64,000 nucleotides of DNA from Tolypeutes matacus (lineage: Eukaryota; Chordata; Mammalia; Cingulata; Chlamyphoridae), in contig JAKSZT010054569.1 of NCBI GenBank assembly GCA_026826555.1, forward strand, positions 2,091,412 through 2,155,411, in the 5' to 3' direction. Below, one piece after another: positions 41,601 through 53,000 of the stretch (positions within the stretch are counted from its first letter, which is position 1; each line of letters opens with the position of its first letter). Position numbers and translations under genes: made by a program. The notes beneath the pieces were generated by a model. The model had not been told where the DNA came from. It saw only the letters and a program-made list of their open reading frames with translations, and did no database searches.

Positions 41601-42189
41601 GAGTTCTTTTAAAGAGATGTAAGATCTGGTAGTAGACAGATACCTAGTCAGAACATAAATGTTCATTCAGTTGACAAACATCTGGTGAGCACTTCCTCCG
41701 CGAAGCGCTGTACCTGGCGTTTGGGTTGTGAGAATGAGACAGACACGGTCCCTGTCTTCAGGGAACCCACAGCCCAGAAAGGAAGAAAGACAACTGGACA
41801 AGCAAAGGGGCAGTGAGTGATTTGCTGAGGGAAGGTGTGGGGGATCCATAGACAGGCTATTAATCTAATCAAGTGGGGGGTAAGAGAGATTCATGGTCTT
41901 AAAAGAGGGAGCTCAAATATACTTGGGGATGGAAGGGTAGAGAGTAGGGGATGCTACAGGGAGAAGCATTTGGAAAAAATCCTTGAAAGATCAGGATGCT
42001 TTTGATTGGTGAATAGGAACAGGAGGAGAGAATTTTTGGTGGAGGGAATAGCAAGTGCAAAGACATGGCTGTGGGAAAGCAGAGTGGATTCAAGAAAGCA
42101 AGAGCTAGCCATATGGGCTAGCTGGAACACGGGGCAGACACCCAATCATAGAAATAGTACTGTTCGGAGAAATTAAAGAACAAGTCGTT
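41601..42189. other. Possible ancient repeat; no gene
   Basis: AAATGTTCATTCAGTTGACA, TGGTGAGCACTTCCTCC and CACGGTCCCTGTCTTCAGGG recall a common ancient mammalian repeat that starts 'ttcattcaacaaacatttactgagc'. No gene. Confidence 0.4.
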
Positions 42190-42480
42190 GTTTTTTTTTT
42201 AAATTTACTTTGAAAAACCTTTTAATTTAAAAATAATTCATATCTATATAAAAGTTGCCAGATTTTTGTTATTATAAACTTCCACTACCCTTCCCCTAGA
42301 TTTCCCAGTTCTTAACATTTGCCACATTGACTCTGTCTTTCTTAAGTGTATGTAAATGAATATGCATATGCATAATTTGTTGTGTTCTTATCACTGAATC
42401 ATTTGATAGCAAGTTGTGGACATCATGACCCTGTGGTGTCTCTCTTAAAATCAAAACATAGGATTGTACTTGTACTTTTT
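42190..42480 (-). mobile_element. Old L1 3' UTR fragment, antisense
   Basis: TAATTTAAAAATAATTCATA, ATTTCCCAGTTCTTAACATT, TGCCACATTGACTCTGTCTT, CTGAATCATTTGATAGCAAG and TTGTGGACATCATGACCC are the antisense blocks of an old L1 (L1ME-type) 3' region, with the T-rich tail at 42189-42201. Confidence 0.75.
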
Positions 42481-43454
42481 CGTCTACATTAGAAAGAAAA
42501 AGCCTTATTAGATGCTAACTCCGTCTTCATCACATCCCATTCATCTTGCACTGTCCTCCCCCAGGTTTGCTTTAAGGTGTGCTGGCTCCACCTGCATCTT
42601 TCTGAGCCTTGAAATGAACAGCTGCTCAATAGCCAGGTTGCTTGGAAAAAAGACACAAGTTTAAACAACTCCAAAGTCATTGAGTCACTGCTGGGTTGAA
42701 GCAGACAGGGCCATCTGTGCTTGATGCTCACATCTCAGGACCTGAAAGAAAATATTCTATGAGGCTTAGGAGAAAATGACATAAAATTAATCCATTCTGC
42801 TGTCATGGATCATAATGAAACTGGAGAAGAGGCACAAAATCAATTCATTCTTATTATAATTTTCAGATTGCCATCTTCCCGTTTGTTCAGATGTAGTTCT
42901 GATGGCTCACATTGGTTTTTGGAATATTTAAAGAGCTTTATTGGTCCCTTAATATTGGCTTATCAGTTCCAGTAATTTTGCCCCCCAGAGTGAAATTGGC
43001 TGCTAACATTTGGAGGAAATCCGCACTGTATTTTTTTTTTTTTTGCTATATTTTACTGATCATCACACGCTGAACTACAGTGAATGTGCTTCTGGCTTAT
43101 TAGGAAGACAGCTTTGGACACTGGGCGCTTTATCACAAAGCCATCAGTTATTCCAGTAGCTCTTCTCCAGCAGAGAGAGCCTTTGTCGAGCGTTTATCTA
43201 TTTTTATTCCTGCATAATACCTTAGATCTTCTGTTTAGAACAAAACTACCCATTTGGGTACTAGGATAAAAGAGAAAACTCAGATGTGCTATAAGTGATT
43301 CTTTTATTCCTCCTTTGGGGCTGCGTGTACGGACCTCGTAGAGGGAGATTAGGAAGGAAGAGAGGGGAAGGGTAGAAAGAAAGGATGACTGAGTTGGAAG
43401 ACAATTGTCAGCCTACTCCCATTTTTCTTGTGTTGCAAAGTAATAGCAGGAATA
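42481..43454. other. Repeat-free stretch, possibly conserved
   Basis: No repeat is recognised. Compact, AT-rich, non-repetitive sequence at 42770-43020 (TGACATAAAATTAATCC, GGATCATAATGAAAC, GGCTTATCAGTTCCAGTAAT) resembles what conserved noncoding elements look like, which is weak evidence. A T run is at 43030-43043. Confidence 0.3.
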
Positions 43455-44497
43455 TACATCTCTGCTTCTTTTATAAAAGTGTATTAGTTTAAATATAAAA
43501 GTAATATATGTTATTTTTACAATAACTGAAAAATACAGAAGAAAATAAAATTGTCCATAATTCTATTAAGATACCTACTAACAATTTAGTGTTTTCTATC
43601 AGTCTTTGTGAAGTTAAAACAAATAGTTGAGAACCTCTTAAAATTGTGTAAGATGATATTTTCACTTAAAATTACATAAACTCTTGATAAACATCTTTTT
43701 TAGAGGTTACATAGTAATTTATCTTGTGGATGTGTCATAATTTATTTTATCCTTTTAAAATTTGGGGCAGCTAGTTTGCTTTCCAGTTGTTGTTTTCTTT
43801 TTCTTATAAAGACTGCAGTGGTGAATATTCTCATGCAAAAAGCTTTTATGTGTATATCAGATAATTTTCTTGGGATGGATTCCAGTAAGTTTAATTGCTG
43901 GGTCAAAAGTCAGACATATTTTTAAGGCTATCTATATTTGCCTTCAGAGAGTTTTTCAAAATGCTCTCATAGAACAATTTATGTTCCCACTAGCAGTGTA
44001 TAAGGATGCTTATCTCAATGAACACTTGCCAGAACTGAATATTACTTTAAAAATATATTTTAATTTGACAGGTTAAAAAATGACATCTTATTTTAAATTA
44101 CAATTCTTTGCTTACTAGTGAGATAGAATATATTTTCAAGTTTGTTAGCTATGTGTGTGGGTGTGTGTGTGCCTGAGTGAATTTTCTGTTAATGTCCACA
44201 GCCCTTTTACCTACTAGTCTTAATGTTTTTATCTATTATTTGGATGATATCAGGAGTGGCCATCTGTCTGCCATGTTGTACAATTTTCCCAGTTTTGAAA
44301 GCCTTTACAGTATTTTTATCCAGTTTTAAAGTTGCATGTGGTCAAATTTTCTTCCTTTAAAAAAAATTTATTGCTTTTTTAAAGCTTAGATGCCTTCCTT
44401 TATCTAGAGATGTGTGAAATAATAGTTTGTTTCTGTTAAATTTTGTTATGGTTTGGTTCTTTTATATTTATTTTATTCTATCTGTCTTTTGTTGTAG
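43455..44497 (-). mobile_element. Old L1 3' UTR, antisense (left part)
   Basis: TTGCTGGGTCAAAAGTCAGA, TTATGTTCCCACTAGCAGTG, AATTTGACAGGTTAAAAAAT, TTGCTTACTAGTGAGATAGA and TTTCTGTTAATGTCCACAGC are the well-known antisense series of the old L1 (L1ME-type) 3' region. The element continues at 44914-45320 beyond an inserted LTR. Confidence 0.85.
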
Positions 44498-44913
44498 TGT
44501 ATCAGTTTGCCAGAGCTGTTATGACAAATACCACAAAGTGGGTTGGCTTATGCAACAAGAACCTATTGGCGCACAGTTTTGAAGCTAGAAGTCCAAGCTC
44601 AAGATGTTGTTAAGACCATGCTTTCTCCCAGAGTCAGTAGCATTTTGGTGATGGCCGTCCTGTCACAAGGTTTTGTCCTTGGTTTTCTCCTGTGGCTTTT
44701 GCTGACTTCTGGCTTCTACTTCTGGCTTTGCTTTATAAGGTCGACAGATTAAGACCTACCCTGATTCAATTTGGCCACACCTTAATCAATAATAACATCT
44801 TCCAAAGGTCCTATGTACAAATGGGTCCATACCCACAGGAATGCTGATTAAAATTTGAACATATCTTTGGTAGCGGTGGTGCTGGGGAGGTGTACATGAT
44901 TCAGTCCTCAACA
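44498..44913 (-). mobile_element. MLT1-like LTR nested inside the L1, antisense
   Basis: It starts TGTATCAGTTTGCCAGAGCT, continues GGGTTGGCTTATGCAACAAG, AGCTAGAAGTCCAAGCTC, GGCTTTTGCTGACTTCTGGC, CCACACCTTAATCAATAATA and ATCTTCCAAAGGTCCTATGT, and ends CCTCAACA. This is the antisense of a MLT1/MaLR-like LTR. Its TG and CA termini are intact, and its position splits the L1, so it entered later. Confidence 0.78.
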
Positions 44914-45320
44914 TGGTATTGATTTTAATTGAGATTCTAAATGAATTTTCCCCCAAATAGTTAACCAGTGGTCCCAGCAGTGTTCATTGACTAATCCTAC
45001 CCTCCCTATCAAGCTGAGCTCCATTTATCATGTATTAAATTCTAGGTAGAACTGGATCTGTTTTTGGAAACTTCATTCCATTCTACTGATCTATTTTTGT
45101 GTGTCAGCATTAGTTTTTAAGAACCAAAGCTTTATGAAATACCCTAATTATGGTCAGAGAATTCCCTAACTCTATATATTTTATCAAAAATTTTAAAATT
45201 ATTTAAAATTATTTATTAAAACAGAGGATTTTTAGAGTCATTTTACAAAGTTTCAGAGTAATCCTCTTAATGTTTTGGTTGGAATTATTTAAACCTATAC
45301 ATAAAACCAACTTTCTTCCA
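44914..45320 (-). mobile_element. Old L1, antisense (right part)
   Basis: TAAATTCTAGGTAGAACTGG, CATTCTACTGATCTATTTTT, GTCAGCATTAGTTTTTAAGA and CAGAGTAATCCTCTTAATG correspond to the L1 region that precedes the left part in element order ('ccattgatctgtttgtctatt...agtaccacattgt'). Confidence 0.72.
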
Positions 45321-45734
45321 GGTTCCAAGTTCATTTTGATTTCATAAGCTCATGTTATGATCAGCACTGCTGAGTTTTAAACATCAATGGAAAACACTAA
45401 ATACTGATTTTCAGATCATGTGGTACATCTGAATCACTCTGATTGGTGAGAACTTGAAATGGAATGTTTCAAGTTCCCTAGAATTGCAATTATTAATTGA
45501 TCATCAATGATAAGCTTGTCTCTGGAACTATCTTGAACAAAATATAAAAACTAGTTGAAGGTAAACCAATTAATGAGTGAGTGAGTGTGATTACAGCTGG
45601 GCCATGAGAAACAAGAGACCTGGCTTATCAGAACCCTCTAGGGCCATCTGGGCAGTGTGGAGACTGTTGCTTGCAAATCCCTGATAACAAGTCTGATAAT
45701 ATCAATCGATGGTTTTCCTTCTATGGTAAGGAGA
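45321..45734. other. No gene seen
   Basis: The sequence at 45360-45500 (TTTTCAGATCATGTGGTACA, CTGATTGGTGAGAAC) might be a very old MER5 relative, but this is uncertain. Confidence 0.35.
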
Positions 45735-45905
45735 TAGGAAGCTAAATATTTATTGAGTTGTGCTAGGCATTTTGCTAGTTGCTTTTGACATGTTATCTAA
45801 TAGGAGAAAATAAGGTCAAAAAAAGGGAAGAGATGTGCCCAAATTTTAAGAGGTGGGTCCAGATACAAATTCAGGACTTGGCTCTAGGACATTTGCCATC
45901 TCCTC
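45735..45905 (-). repeat. MIR SINE fragment, antisense
   Basis: ATTTATTGAGTTGTGCTAGG, GGAGAAAATAAGGTCAAAAA, GGGAAGAGATGTGCCCAAAT and GTCCAGATACAAATTCAGGA keep the antisense MIR order. Confidence 0.65.
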
Positions 45906-46744
45906 CCATCCCTATAGCTTGTTCATAGAGAAGTTGAATGCATTAGTTCTTCAAGAAAGACAATCATTTCTTGGGTTCCATTTCAATATATCAGACACGG
46001 CACTAATAAGGTCCACAGTCTTGGGTTGAGGTTGAGGTTAAGGTTAAGATTTTAGAAACAGAGTCCCACTGAGGGTTATTACCCCAGCGAAAGACCCACA
46101 AGATTCATCTTTTCTCCTGTTATAAAGAAGTAGGTCTACCAAGACTTGGGTCACAAAAGTGTCTGCTGGTGTGTGCAAGAGGACAAGAGGATTCTATAGA
46201 AATTAAAGTGATTAACTTAAAAAAAAAAAAACAACCAAAAAAACTCAGCCCATGTCGATTGTGATTGCATAGAAATGTCTCATTGGAGACTTGACCTAGC
46301 ATCTAGTTTTAACAAGAGCAGCCTGGCTTTAATTTACTTTCCACTCTGCTGCTCTCCATCCCAGATAGATAGGATAATTATGGCAGATGCAGGGTTATGA
46401 ACTGTGGTTTACTCGTCTTAAAAAAATGACATTAACATTTCTGTAATCATCCTTTAGCTGCATATATTAGAGATTCCTTCCCCAGAGCCCCAAACACTTT
46501 GCAAATACGATCTCATTAACCCACGTGCCAATCCTCTATGGTAGGTCAGCTGTCTTCGTGACCTTTGGGAATTGAATTATGCAAAAAGAAAGTGGTCTTT
46601 TCAGAGCTGCCTGCCAGCTGAGGATGGGATCAGGATTAACATGGACTCTTAGAACTGTACAGGGGATCCTATGTATCACCTGTCCCAACATCCTCATTAA
46701 ACTGGAAACTGAGGCCCTTTGGGGCGATATCACTAAACTCTAAG
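45906..46744. other. No gene seen
   Basis: An A-rich patch (TTAAAAAAAAAAAAACAACC) is at 46217-46240. An antisense MIR-like patch near 46660-46720 (CATTAAACTGGAAACTGAGG) is too short to call. No gene. Confidence 0.4.
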
Positions 46745-46895
46745 GTTCTCTGCAATTCCTTTATATTATTATCCCCTGGGAAGCTTTTAAAAAAATAGTT
46801 TTGCCCAGACTCCATCCCAGACCAATTTTATCAGGATCTCTGGGACCTCCCCCATATCAATGTTTTTGACAACTCCCGTGTGATTCTAGTGAGTT
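46745..46895 (+). mobile_element. MER5-like hAT DNA transposon remnant
   Basis: CCCTGGGAAGCTTTTAAAAA, TTTGCCCAGACTCCATCCCA, GACCAATTTTATCAGGATCT, CTGGGACCTCCCCC and ACTCCCGTGTGATTCTAG follow the MER5 order ('gagcttgttaaaa...gctgggccccacccccaga...attcagtaggtctggggtgggg...caggtgatgctgatg'). Confidence 0.72.
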
Positions 46896-48814
46896 GCCTA
46901 ATTGAGATCAAGCTGGATCAAAACAGACCCAAGGGGAGAAGCCCTGTCTACTCATCCCAGTCTGGGGCTTCCCTTACTTCGTTATTCTCTGCCATACATT
47001 TTGGTTTATGGTGGAAGAAATTCTTGCGGTCTTAACAATCCAGGCCAGCATCTTTCTGACAGGAAATAAGTGGGGTAATTTCTTAGCTTTTCACTTCATT
47101 TCACCAGAGGCACATTGTAAAGCTGTAGGAACGTGATGCTGAAGTAACTGTGTGATTCGGCCCAGCCAGTCAATCAACTAGCCAGTTCCCTGGACAAAAT
47201 CAGTCACATGAGTTGGTTGGCTGACTTAGCCATTCCAGATAAAATGGCCTGCCGGTTGCCTAAGTGTGGGTATTACTTTTCCAGACCTTCCTTTTTACAG
47301 AGAGTGATGATATTTCTTTTCTGTCATAAGCTCAGCTCCAGGGAGCACTAGAGAGTCTGAGCCCTAGCTCGTAAATGAAACCATATCCTCAGACACCATC
47401 AGGATGAGAGGCTACAGAATCCTCACAGTGCCTGGCCCATAGTAGGTAGGTGCTGCCTAAATGGTAGCAATTATTATGCTCCTATTGCCTTGGGATGCTA
47501 CAATGGCCCAGACCAAGCCCTGCCGGGGCGTGCCTGCACTTGCACACACACTCACACATAATGGGCCAGGATGAGTAGGTTTTCTGACTTGGCTATTTGC
47601 AAAACATGCTAAAGTGGAGGGTGAGGGGAAAAACAATGGGTCTGTTAACTCTTTTACATCCAGGAAAAAAGTCGCAGTAGAGAAAGTGGCATTCACTGGG
47701 GAGCTGGAAACAAACAACATAAAGCATAAAGCTATATCTGACTGAGCAAATCAGATTGCCTTTCAGGCTTTGCATGTGGTACAGCTCTAATGGATCTCCT
47801 GGCTCCTAAGCCCTTCGGCTCCTGAAGCTAAAGCCCCTTGTCCCTGGAATCTTGAATCCCTCCTCTCGCCCCAGCTCAGTAGCTGTGCATTTGCCTTCTA
47901 TTATTTTTTAAATTCTCAGTCTCACTGAGGTCACCTCTTGTGCTCTGTTCCCAGGAAAGAGAGTCTGGCTCAATTGCCTGGGAACCTTTTCCTATCTTTT
48001 ATTCAGGAACTGGGTCCCTATTGAGTCCCCCACCCCGTTTCTGCTTTCTCACGAGAACCTGGGTCCTCAGCTCCTCCGGGCTCAGGAGTCCTGTGTCTGC
48101 AGCACATGAACAAAGACAATGGAAAAAGAAACAGGGTGAATGATGCTGTCCCCATGGCAGGCTGTTTGGGGACCTGCCTAGAACTCTCGGATTTCTGCAG
48201 TCACGCCCCTTCCCCCTCTGACCAGGAATGCCATGCTCGTTTGTCCCATGGGACATCCCCTCACTGCCTGCCTCCCCTCACATCATAGTCCTTCTTCTCA
48301 CAAAACCTGTCAGGGGAGGTGCTGTGACTTGGTGTCGGAGGCATTCAGCAGGTCATAACCGGGCTCCTTTGTCTACGCAGCTAGTTGCAGTCAGACAGCT
48401 AGAGGAGTTACAGCACCTCCATTTGTTGTCCCTAAAGGCAGGTCGCAGGGTAAAGACCAGATAGAGGCTAAGGAGCAGATCTCTGTCAACGCGATGACTG
48501 CTTGTTTTCGAGAAACTCATGCCTTCGCAGAAATCCTGAATGTCTGCAGGAAAGAATTTAGTGTCTACACGTCCACAACTGTACTTACCTGCTCATCTGG
48601 GAACTAAGCTCTGACAAGTATGCTCATATAGCCACACTTCCAATAAAGGGATAGGTACAATTCCAGCTAAAAAGGGGTTAATGTCTACAGAAGACTAAGG
48701 AGAGGACGGGTGGTTTTGATTCTGTTCTTCCCTTTGAGTCAGGGCAGGGTTGTTCATTCAGTCCCATCCACCTGTTTGGCATCATTTCCTGCCTTTTCCC
48801 TAAGAGATCCTTAT
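46896..48814. other. About 1.9 kb with no gene; MIR end at 47400-47475
   Basis: CTCACAGTGCCTGGCCCATA followed by GTAGGTAGGTGCTGCCTAAA and GGTAGCAATTATTAT is a sense MIR 3' end. Otherwise no repeat. Frames at 47457-48464 have no recognisable products. Confidence 0.45.
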
Positions 48815-49115
48815 TGAACTCATCGTACTCTTTCACAGCTCCATCTTTTTACGCATGCTGCTCCCTCTCTCTGGAATGTCCTTTTCCCATTCTCTTCTTG
48901 GCTAATTCTTACTCATCTTTTAAAAGCTGACCCCTATGTCAAGTCTTCCCCGAGTCACCCTCTTTCTCCGTGTCTGAATACCTGTCGTGTTCACACTTCC
49001 AGGGGATCACTTGTCCTATTGCCTTGAGCTCTTCCAGGAGAAGGCCTCGGTATTATTTTCACATACATGTTGTGTCTAGTATGAGCTCAGTAAGTGTTTG
49101 GGCACAAATGAGTAC
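48815..49115 (+). mobile_element. L2 LINE 3' region
   Basis: CTCCCTCTCTCTGGAATGTC, TTGGCTAATTCTTACTCATC, TTTTAAAAGCTGACCCC, CAAGTCTTCCCCGAGTCACC, TTCACATACATGTTGTGTCT and CAGTAAGTGTTTG give the full sense L2 3' order. Confidence 0.88.
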
Positions 49116-49214
49116 ATTTAAGTTAAAAAATAATAAACACAAGGCCTTGAGCTGCCATCTGTTACTTGTGGCTCAATCATGGAAAAATATTAGGTGGTTT
49201 GAGGAAAGGAGCTT
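49116..49214. other. No gene seen
   Basis: Unique spacer between two L2 pieces. Confidence 0.4.
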
Positions 49215-49310
49215 TGATTAATTCATCTTTATTTCCTCCACCCAGAAACTAACACAGCATGTAGTACATAGTAGGTGAACATTGCGTGGTTTCTAGATTA
49301 ATGAACTGTC
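49215..49310 (+). mobile_element. L2 LINE 3' end fragment
   Basis: TTCATCTTTATTTCCTCCAC, CCAGAAACTAACACAGCATG, TAGTACATAGTAGGTGAACA match the very end of L2. Confidence 0.65.
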
Positions 49311-49554
49311 ACCAGACAGATTCTTAGTGGGTGTCTACATGCCTTACCTGAAAATGATATTTGCCTGGGTTAGAATGAGCCTAATATGGAACATTAGACT
49401 TTAGGAGCCTTTTTTCTCCCCTTGTTCAGTACATTTCCATCCCTTTTGAAAGCTGCTGGGGAAATCATCAGAGCATTTGTCTGTGCATACTCAATAAGCT
49501 GATTAAAGGAAACTTTCATTTACCTCTTTTTTTCCCCACTGGGACTTTGGGCTT
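49311..49554. other. No gene seen
   Basis: Unique-looking spacer between L2 fragments. Confidence 0.4.
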
Positions 49555-49680
49555 CCACCACCGAGACTGCCCTCTTCCAGGCTGGGATTGTGTCTTATTC
49601 ACCTCATACTCTAATTTCCCAGCCTAGTGCCTGATACACAGTTGGTGCTTTATAAATGCTTATGGAATGAATGACCACGG
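49555..49680 (+). mobile_element. L2 LINE 3' end
   Basis: CTTCCAGGCTGGGATTGTGT, CTCTAATTTCCCAGCCTAGT, GCCTGATACACAGTTGGTGC, TTTATAAATGCTTATGGAAT and GAATGA match the L2 terminus. Confidence 0.78.
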
Positions 49681-51307
49681 GGCAATCTCTATTCTTCTCA
49701 GGGAAGCCCGGTAGCACCTTCTCTCATTTTGGTTTATTATTATGGATGCCGTTTCCTCTCTAAGCAAAGTTATTTCTTCAAGTACAACTCACTTGTCTTT
49801 GAATTGTCCCCTAAAAAGAATTCCTGAGGGTTGTGCTGATGCTTTAGTTGAATGGAATAAGGTGGCTTCCGTTTTTATATTGTTGGAAAAAACGGCCACT
49901 TGTGTCAGTTCATGGGTAATGGTCAGGGATAGGGGAGGAGTCCTTGTCCTTTAGGGTTTGTAGGCATTTCAGATAATATAAGGGAAAGAAAGAAGAGATT
50001 GGATGGAAAAGGGGGGAAAAAAACTAACCTAGGCAAAGAAAACGAATATGGAAAAATTTCTCCAAGGGACGTATAAAATTGGTCACGCTCATCAAAAAGA
50101 AGAGCCTCAGTCATTCTCGGTCTCATTTTAGTTTCAGTGTGTGTGAGTGAAGGCACAAGTGGCAATGACAATGGTGAATAACTTTAAAAAGCCACTTTAT
50201 CCAGGAACAGTGAATAGAGAGATATTTAGCTCCAACCTTGCAGGTAGAGTAAAAAAATAATCTATCAACTCTAAAACATTTTTCCTCTGGTGGGTGAAAT
50301 TCCTCTGAAACTTTCCTCTGCTTCCTCATGTCATGGTGATGGAAGGTGAGAGGCCGCCAGAACCCACAGAGAAGGGTGCTAATGAGGAGACCCAGGTGGG
50401 AGCCAGTGGTGGTTCATGGCTGCCATTTATACTAAATTCTTTTTCCTGCCACAGAATCCATTTTCAGTTCCATCTGCTTTCTTTCTGGGACTTAGCCTTT
50501 CGACCTGCAAACATTTGCATGCCTTGCTTCTTGTTTTATACATTTTCTAAGTCACATGGACTCACACCCATATAACTCTTCTCTGTTAATGCAGGGCTGT
50601 GTGAAAGGTTGTGGACAAATGGAACCTTTGTAAATCTAACCATCTTTCAAATGGACCTGGGAGCTTTCTAGTCAACAGAAGCCAGGCTTGAGTCTTTGGC
50701 AAAATGAAAAAGACTTTAGGAACCCCACTCACTTACTGGTTTGTGTCCTCTGAAAGGTAATTTTTTTTTTTTTTTTTTTTTTTAATCATCAATTTTTTTA
50801 AAGCTGGCCTGACTTTTCTGGAGCAATGAATAGGTGTCTGCTGTGTGCAGGACACCAGGTGGTCGGTGCATGCTGCTGAAATGGCTCCCACCTTCCTACT
50901 CTCCTCACTTAGTACCAGGAGGTACCTCTTCCTGGAAAGGATAGAACCACCCTTTGCACATATGTGATACCTCATATCTGGGATTTTTGCAGTGCTGGGA
51001 GGTAGGTGGGGTAGGTGGGGCCCATGCAGAGCCGTTTGAGAAATATATGGCAGAACTCCAGTTCTTCTGATGTTTAAGCCAGTGCTTGTCCTTCTCTTTG
51101 CCATGCCGTCTCCCCGTGGTAGAGTTCATCCTAAACCACGGCCTTTGTCGTCAATGATTTGAGGCAAGATCATCTTGATCTTCCCCTTCTAGATTAGGAG
51201 CATGGTCAAAACCATTGATGGGTTTTTTAATGGATCTTCCACTTGAACTATGCTTTAAAAACCAAAGCAGGAGAGAGCCCTGAGTCTCTTGCTAACAACT
51301 TGGGAGT
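49681..51307. other. About 1.6 kb with no gene; long poly-T
   Basis: A run of about 23 T at 50761-50783 may be the tail of an antisense insertion, but I see no body. Frames on - at 50733-51129 have no recognisable product. Confidence 0.4.
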
Positions 51308-51562
51308 GTAGTTTAGGGGGTAGTGTAACGTGGTGGAGAGGCAGGCTTGGGTTTTCCATTAGCCAGACTTGGGTTCAATCATGGTTCCGACTAATTATTA
51401 GCCGTGCGAACTTGGAGCAGTGCCTTAACTTCATGGCGCCTCAGTTTCCTCATCTGTAAAATGGATATATTAATACCAACCTCATAAAAGTGTGAATCTT
51501 AGAGAAAATGTCTATGTAGCATGGTAGGTGCTGAGTAGAAACTGTTATTATCCTAGTGTTTA
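51308..51562 (+). repeat. MIR SINE, near full length
   Basis: GGGGTAGTGTAACGTGGTGG, GGGTTCAATCATGGTTCCGA, GGAGCAGTGCCTTAACTTCA, CTCAGTTTCCTCATCTGTAA, AATGGATATATTAATACCAA and GTAGGTGCTGAGTAG give all MIR landmarks in sense order. Confidence 0.93.
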
Positions 51563-51774
51563 GTAGCACTACAGTTTCTTCTTAACTCATCTGTTTTGTC
51601 TTCACCTCCTCGTTTTGTCTACCCATCCATCTTCCGTCATTGTACTTCTCTGTGGCTGCCTAATACACGTGATCCTAAGAGCATTTTCTGCCTCCTCACT
51701 CCCCAGTTTCTTCCTCTCTCTCTCATTTAATATTATGGAATTCCTCTTCTGTCTTCCATCTAAGAATCATGAAA
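51563..51774. other. No gene seen
   Basis: Pyrimidine-rich spacer. It may contain a diverged L2 piece (ACCTCCTCGTTTTGTCTACC), but this is uncertain. Confidence 0.35.
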
Positions 51775-51960
51775 CTGCAAAGTTAAAAGGGCCTGTAGAG
51801 AGACTGAATGTAGCTCCTGTAAGTTAAATGAGACAATTGAAGCCCAAGGACACTGTCGGCTTACACAAGGTCGCTCCGTTCATGGAATCGTGGAGAACTC
51901 AGGTGGATGCTCAGTCTACCTGCTCCATTATAACTCTGTGTTCCTGGGGCTGATAATGTG
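51775..51960 (-). repeat. Possible MIR-type fragment, antisense
   Basis: AATGAGACAATTGAAGCCCA, AGGACACTGTCGGCTTACAC and AAGGTCGCTCCG have the antisense MIR order, but the core is eroded. Confidence 0.42.
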
Positions 51961-52440
51961 AGGGGCACCTGTCCCTAGGGAGCCTGGGGAGGACCGGGAT
52001 GTTACAGTTCTCAGCCTCCCAAAGGGGCAGTGTTTTTTCCTCTTTCCTTTCTAACCCTCCAGGAGCATTTTGTGTTTCAAAGCTCTTTGATGGGCTAAAC
52101 CTGCTCATCTCCTGGGGCAGCAAAACTCTGCTGAGATTTCTCGTGAAATTCTCTTGTTGTAGCACTGGGGTGTTTTGTTTTGTTTTGTTTTGTTTTTTTG
52201 TAGTCATAAAAAAGTCTACAGTTGCTCAGCATGGTTAGTATATCATGAATGAACAGTAGTGGGTCTTTGATCTGATTCTTGTGTGTGCCTGATTTCTCAA
52301 TAATAAATGGGCTTTTATTATGAGACAGATTGACACTCATTGAGTTTGCTTTTTATTGGTCCTTGGTGAATTGGGAGCTAGGCTGCAGATGTGTTTTCTT
52401 TTCTTAATCCTATAGCAAAATTGTGACTTGACACATAATT
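51961..52440. other. No gene seen
   Basis: A GTTTTGTTTTGTTTTG run at 52172-52198. No gene. Confidence 0.4.
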
Positions 52441-53000
52441 GAACATTGTTGCTTAACCCCTTTCAAGATTCCAGGCATTGAAGAGAAAGAAAATTGTGTT
52501 CCATCTAGGAGAATAGCGTCCAAACTAAATGTCAGGTGACAATTTAGCATAGTCGTGCCTGATATGATCAGGCACAAAGGAGAGAAGAACTATTGATAAT
52601 GCTCCTAATTAAAGAAAAACACATCTGGGAGAAGGAGGTTGGACAAAATGGGGTGCCTGTAATGTAGGCAGCTGTCATTAAGTGACTGCTCCCGAGTAAT
52701 GGCAAATACCTTGCACTGGCTCAGATTTCTTTGAATTGACCTAGAAATGAGCCTGACACTGTTAAAGGCAGCAGGAGCAATAATAAAGAAAGCTGGTTTG
52801 AGTAGGAGCAGAGCAGCTCCTACAACAGGGCATCTTCTAGACTGTGGTCAGAGGGCACTCTGCAAAAGGGCTGAGAATAAGACCGGGGGAAAGGAACTGG
52901 CATAAACATGCCAAGAAGGCTCATTTGCCTGTGCTCTTCTTGAAAAGGCGAGATGAGTGGCAAAGGCTCACAGAAGGCGGGCTCTGGGGAGTGATAACGG
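52441..53000. other. Repeat-free stretch with a perfect small hairpin
   Basis: No repeat is recognised over 560 bases. GTGCCTGA, a 5-base loop TATGA, and TCAGGCAC form a perfect 8-bp stem at 52555-52575. ATAATGCTCCTAATTAAAG and AGGCAGCTGTCATTAAGTG nearby have homeodomain- and E-box-like cores. It is a candidate conserved noncoding element on texture alone. Confidence 0.3.

Noticed and set aside
46022..46048. Second telomere-like array (GGTTGAGGTTGAGGTTAAGG)
   Set aside because: Only about four GGTTGA/GGTTAA hexamers, not TTAGGG in any phase. Too short and off-sequence to call telomeric.
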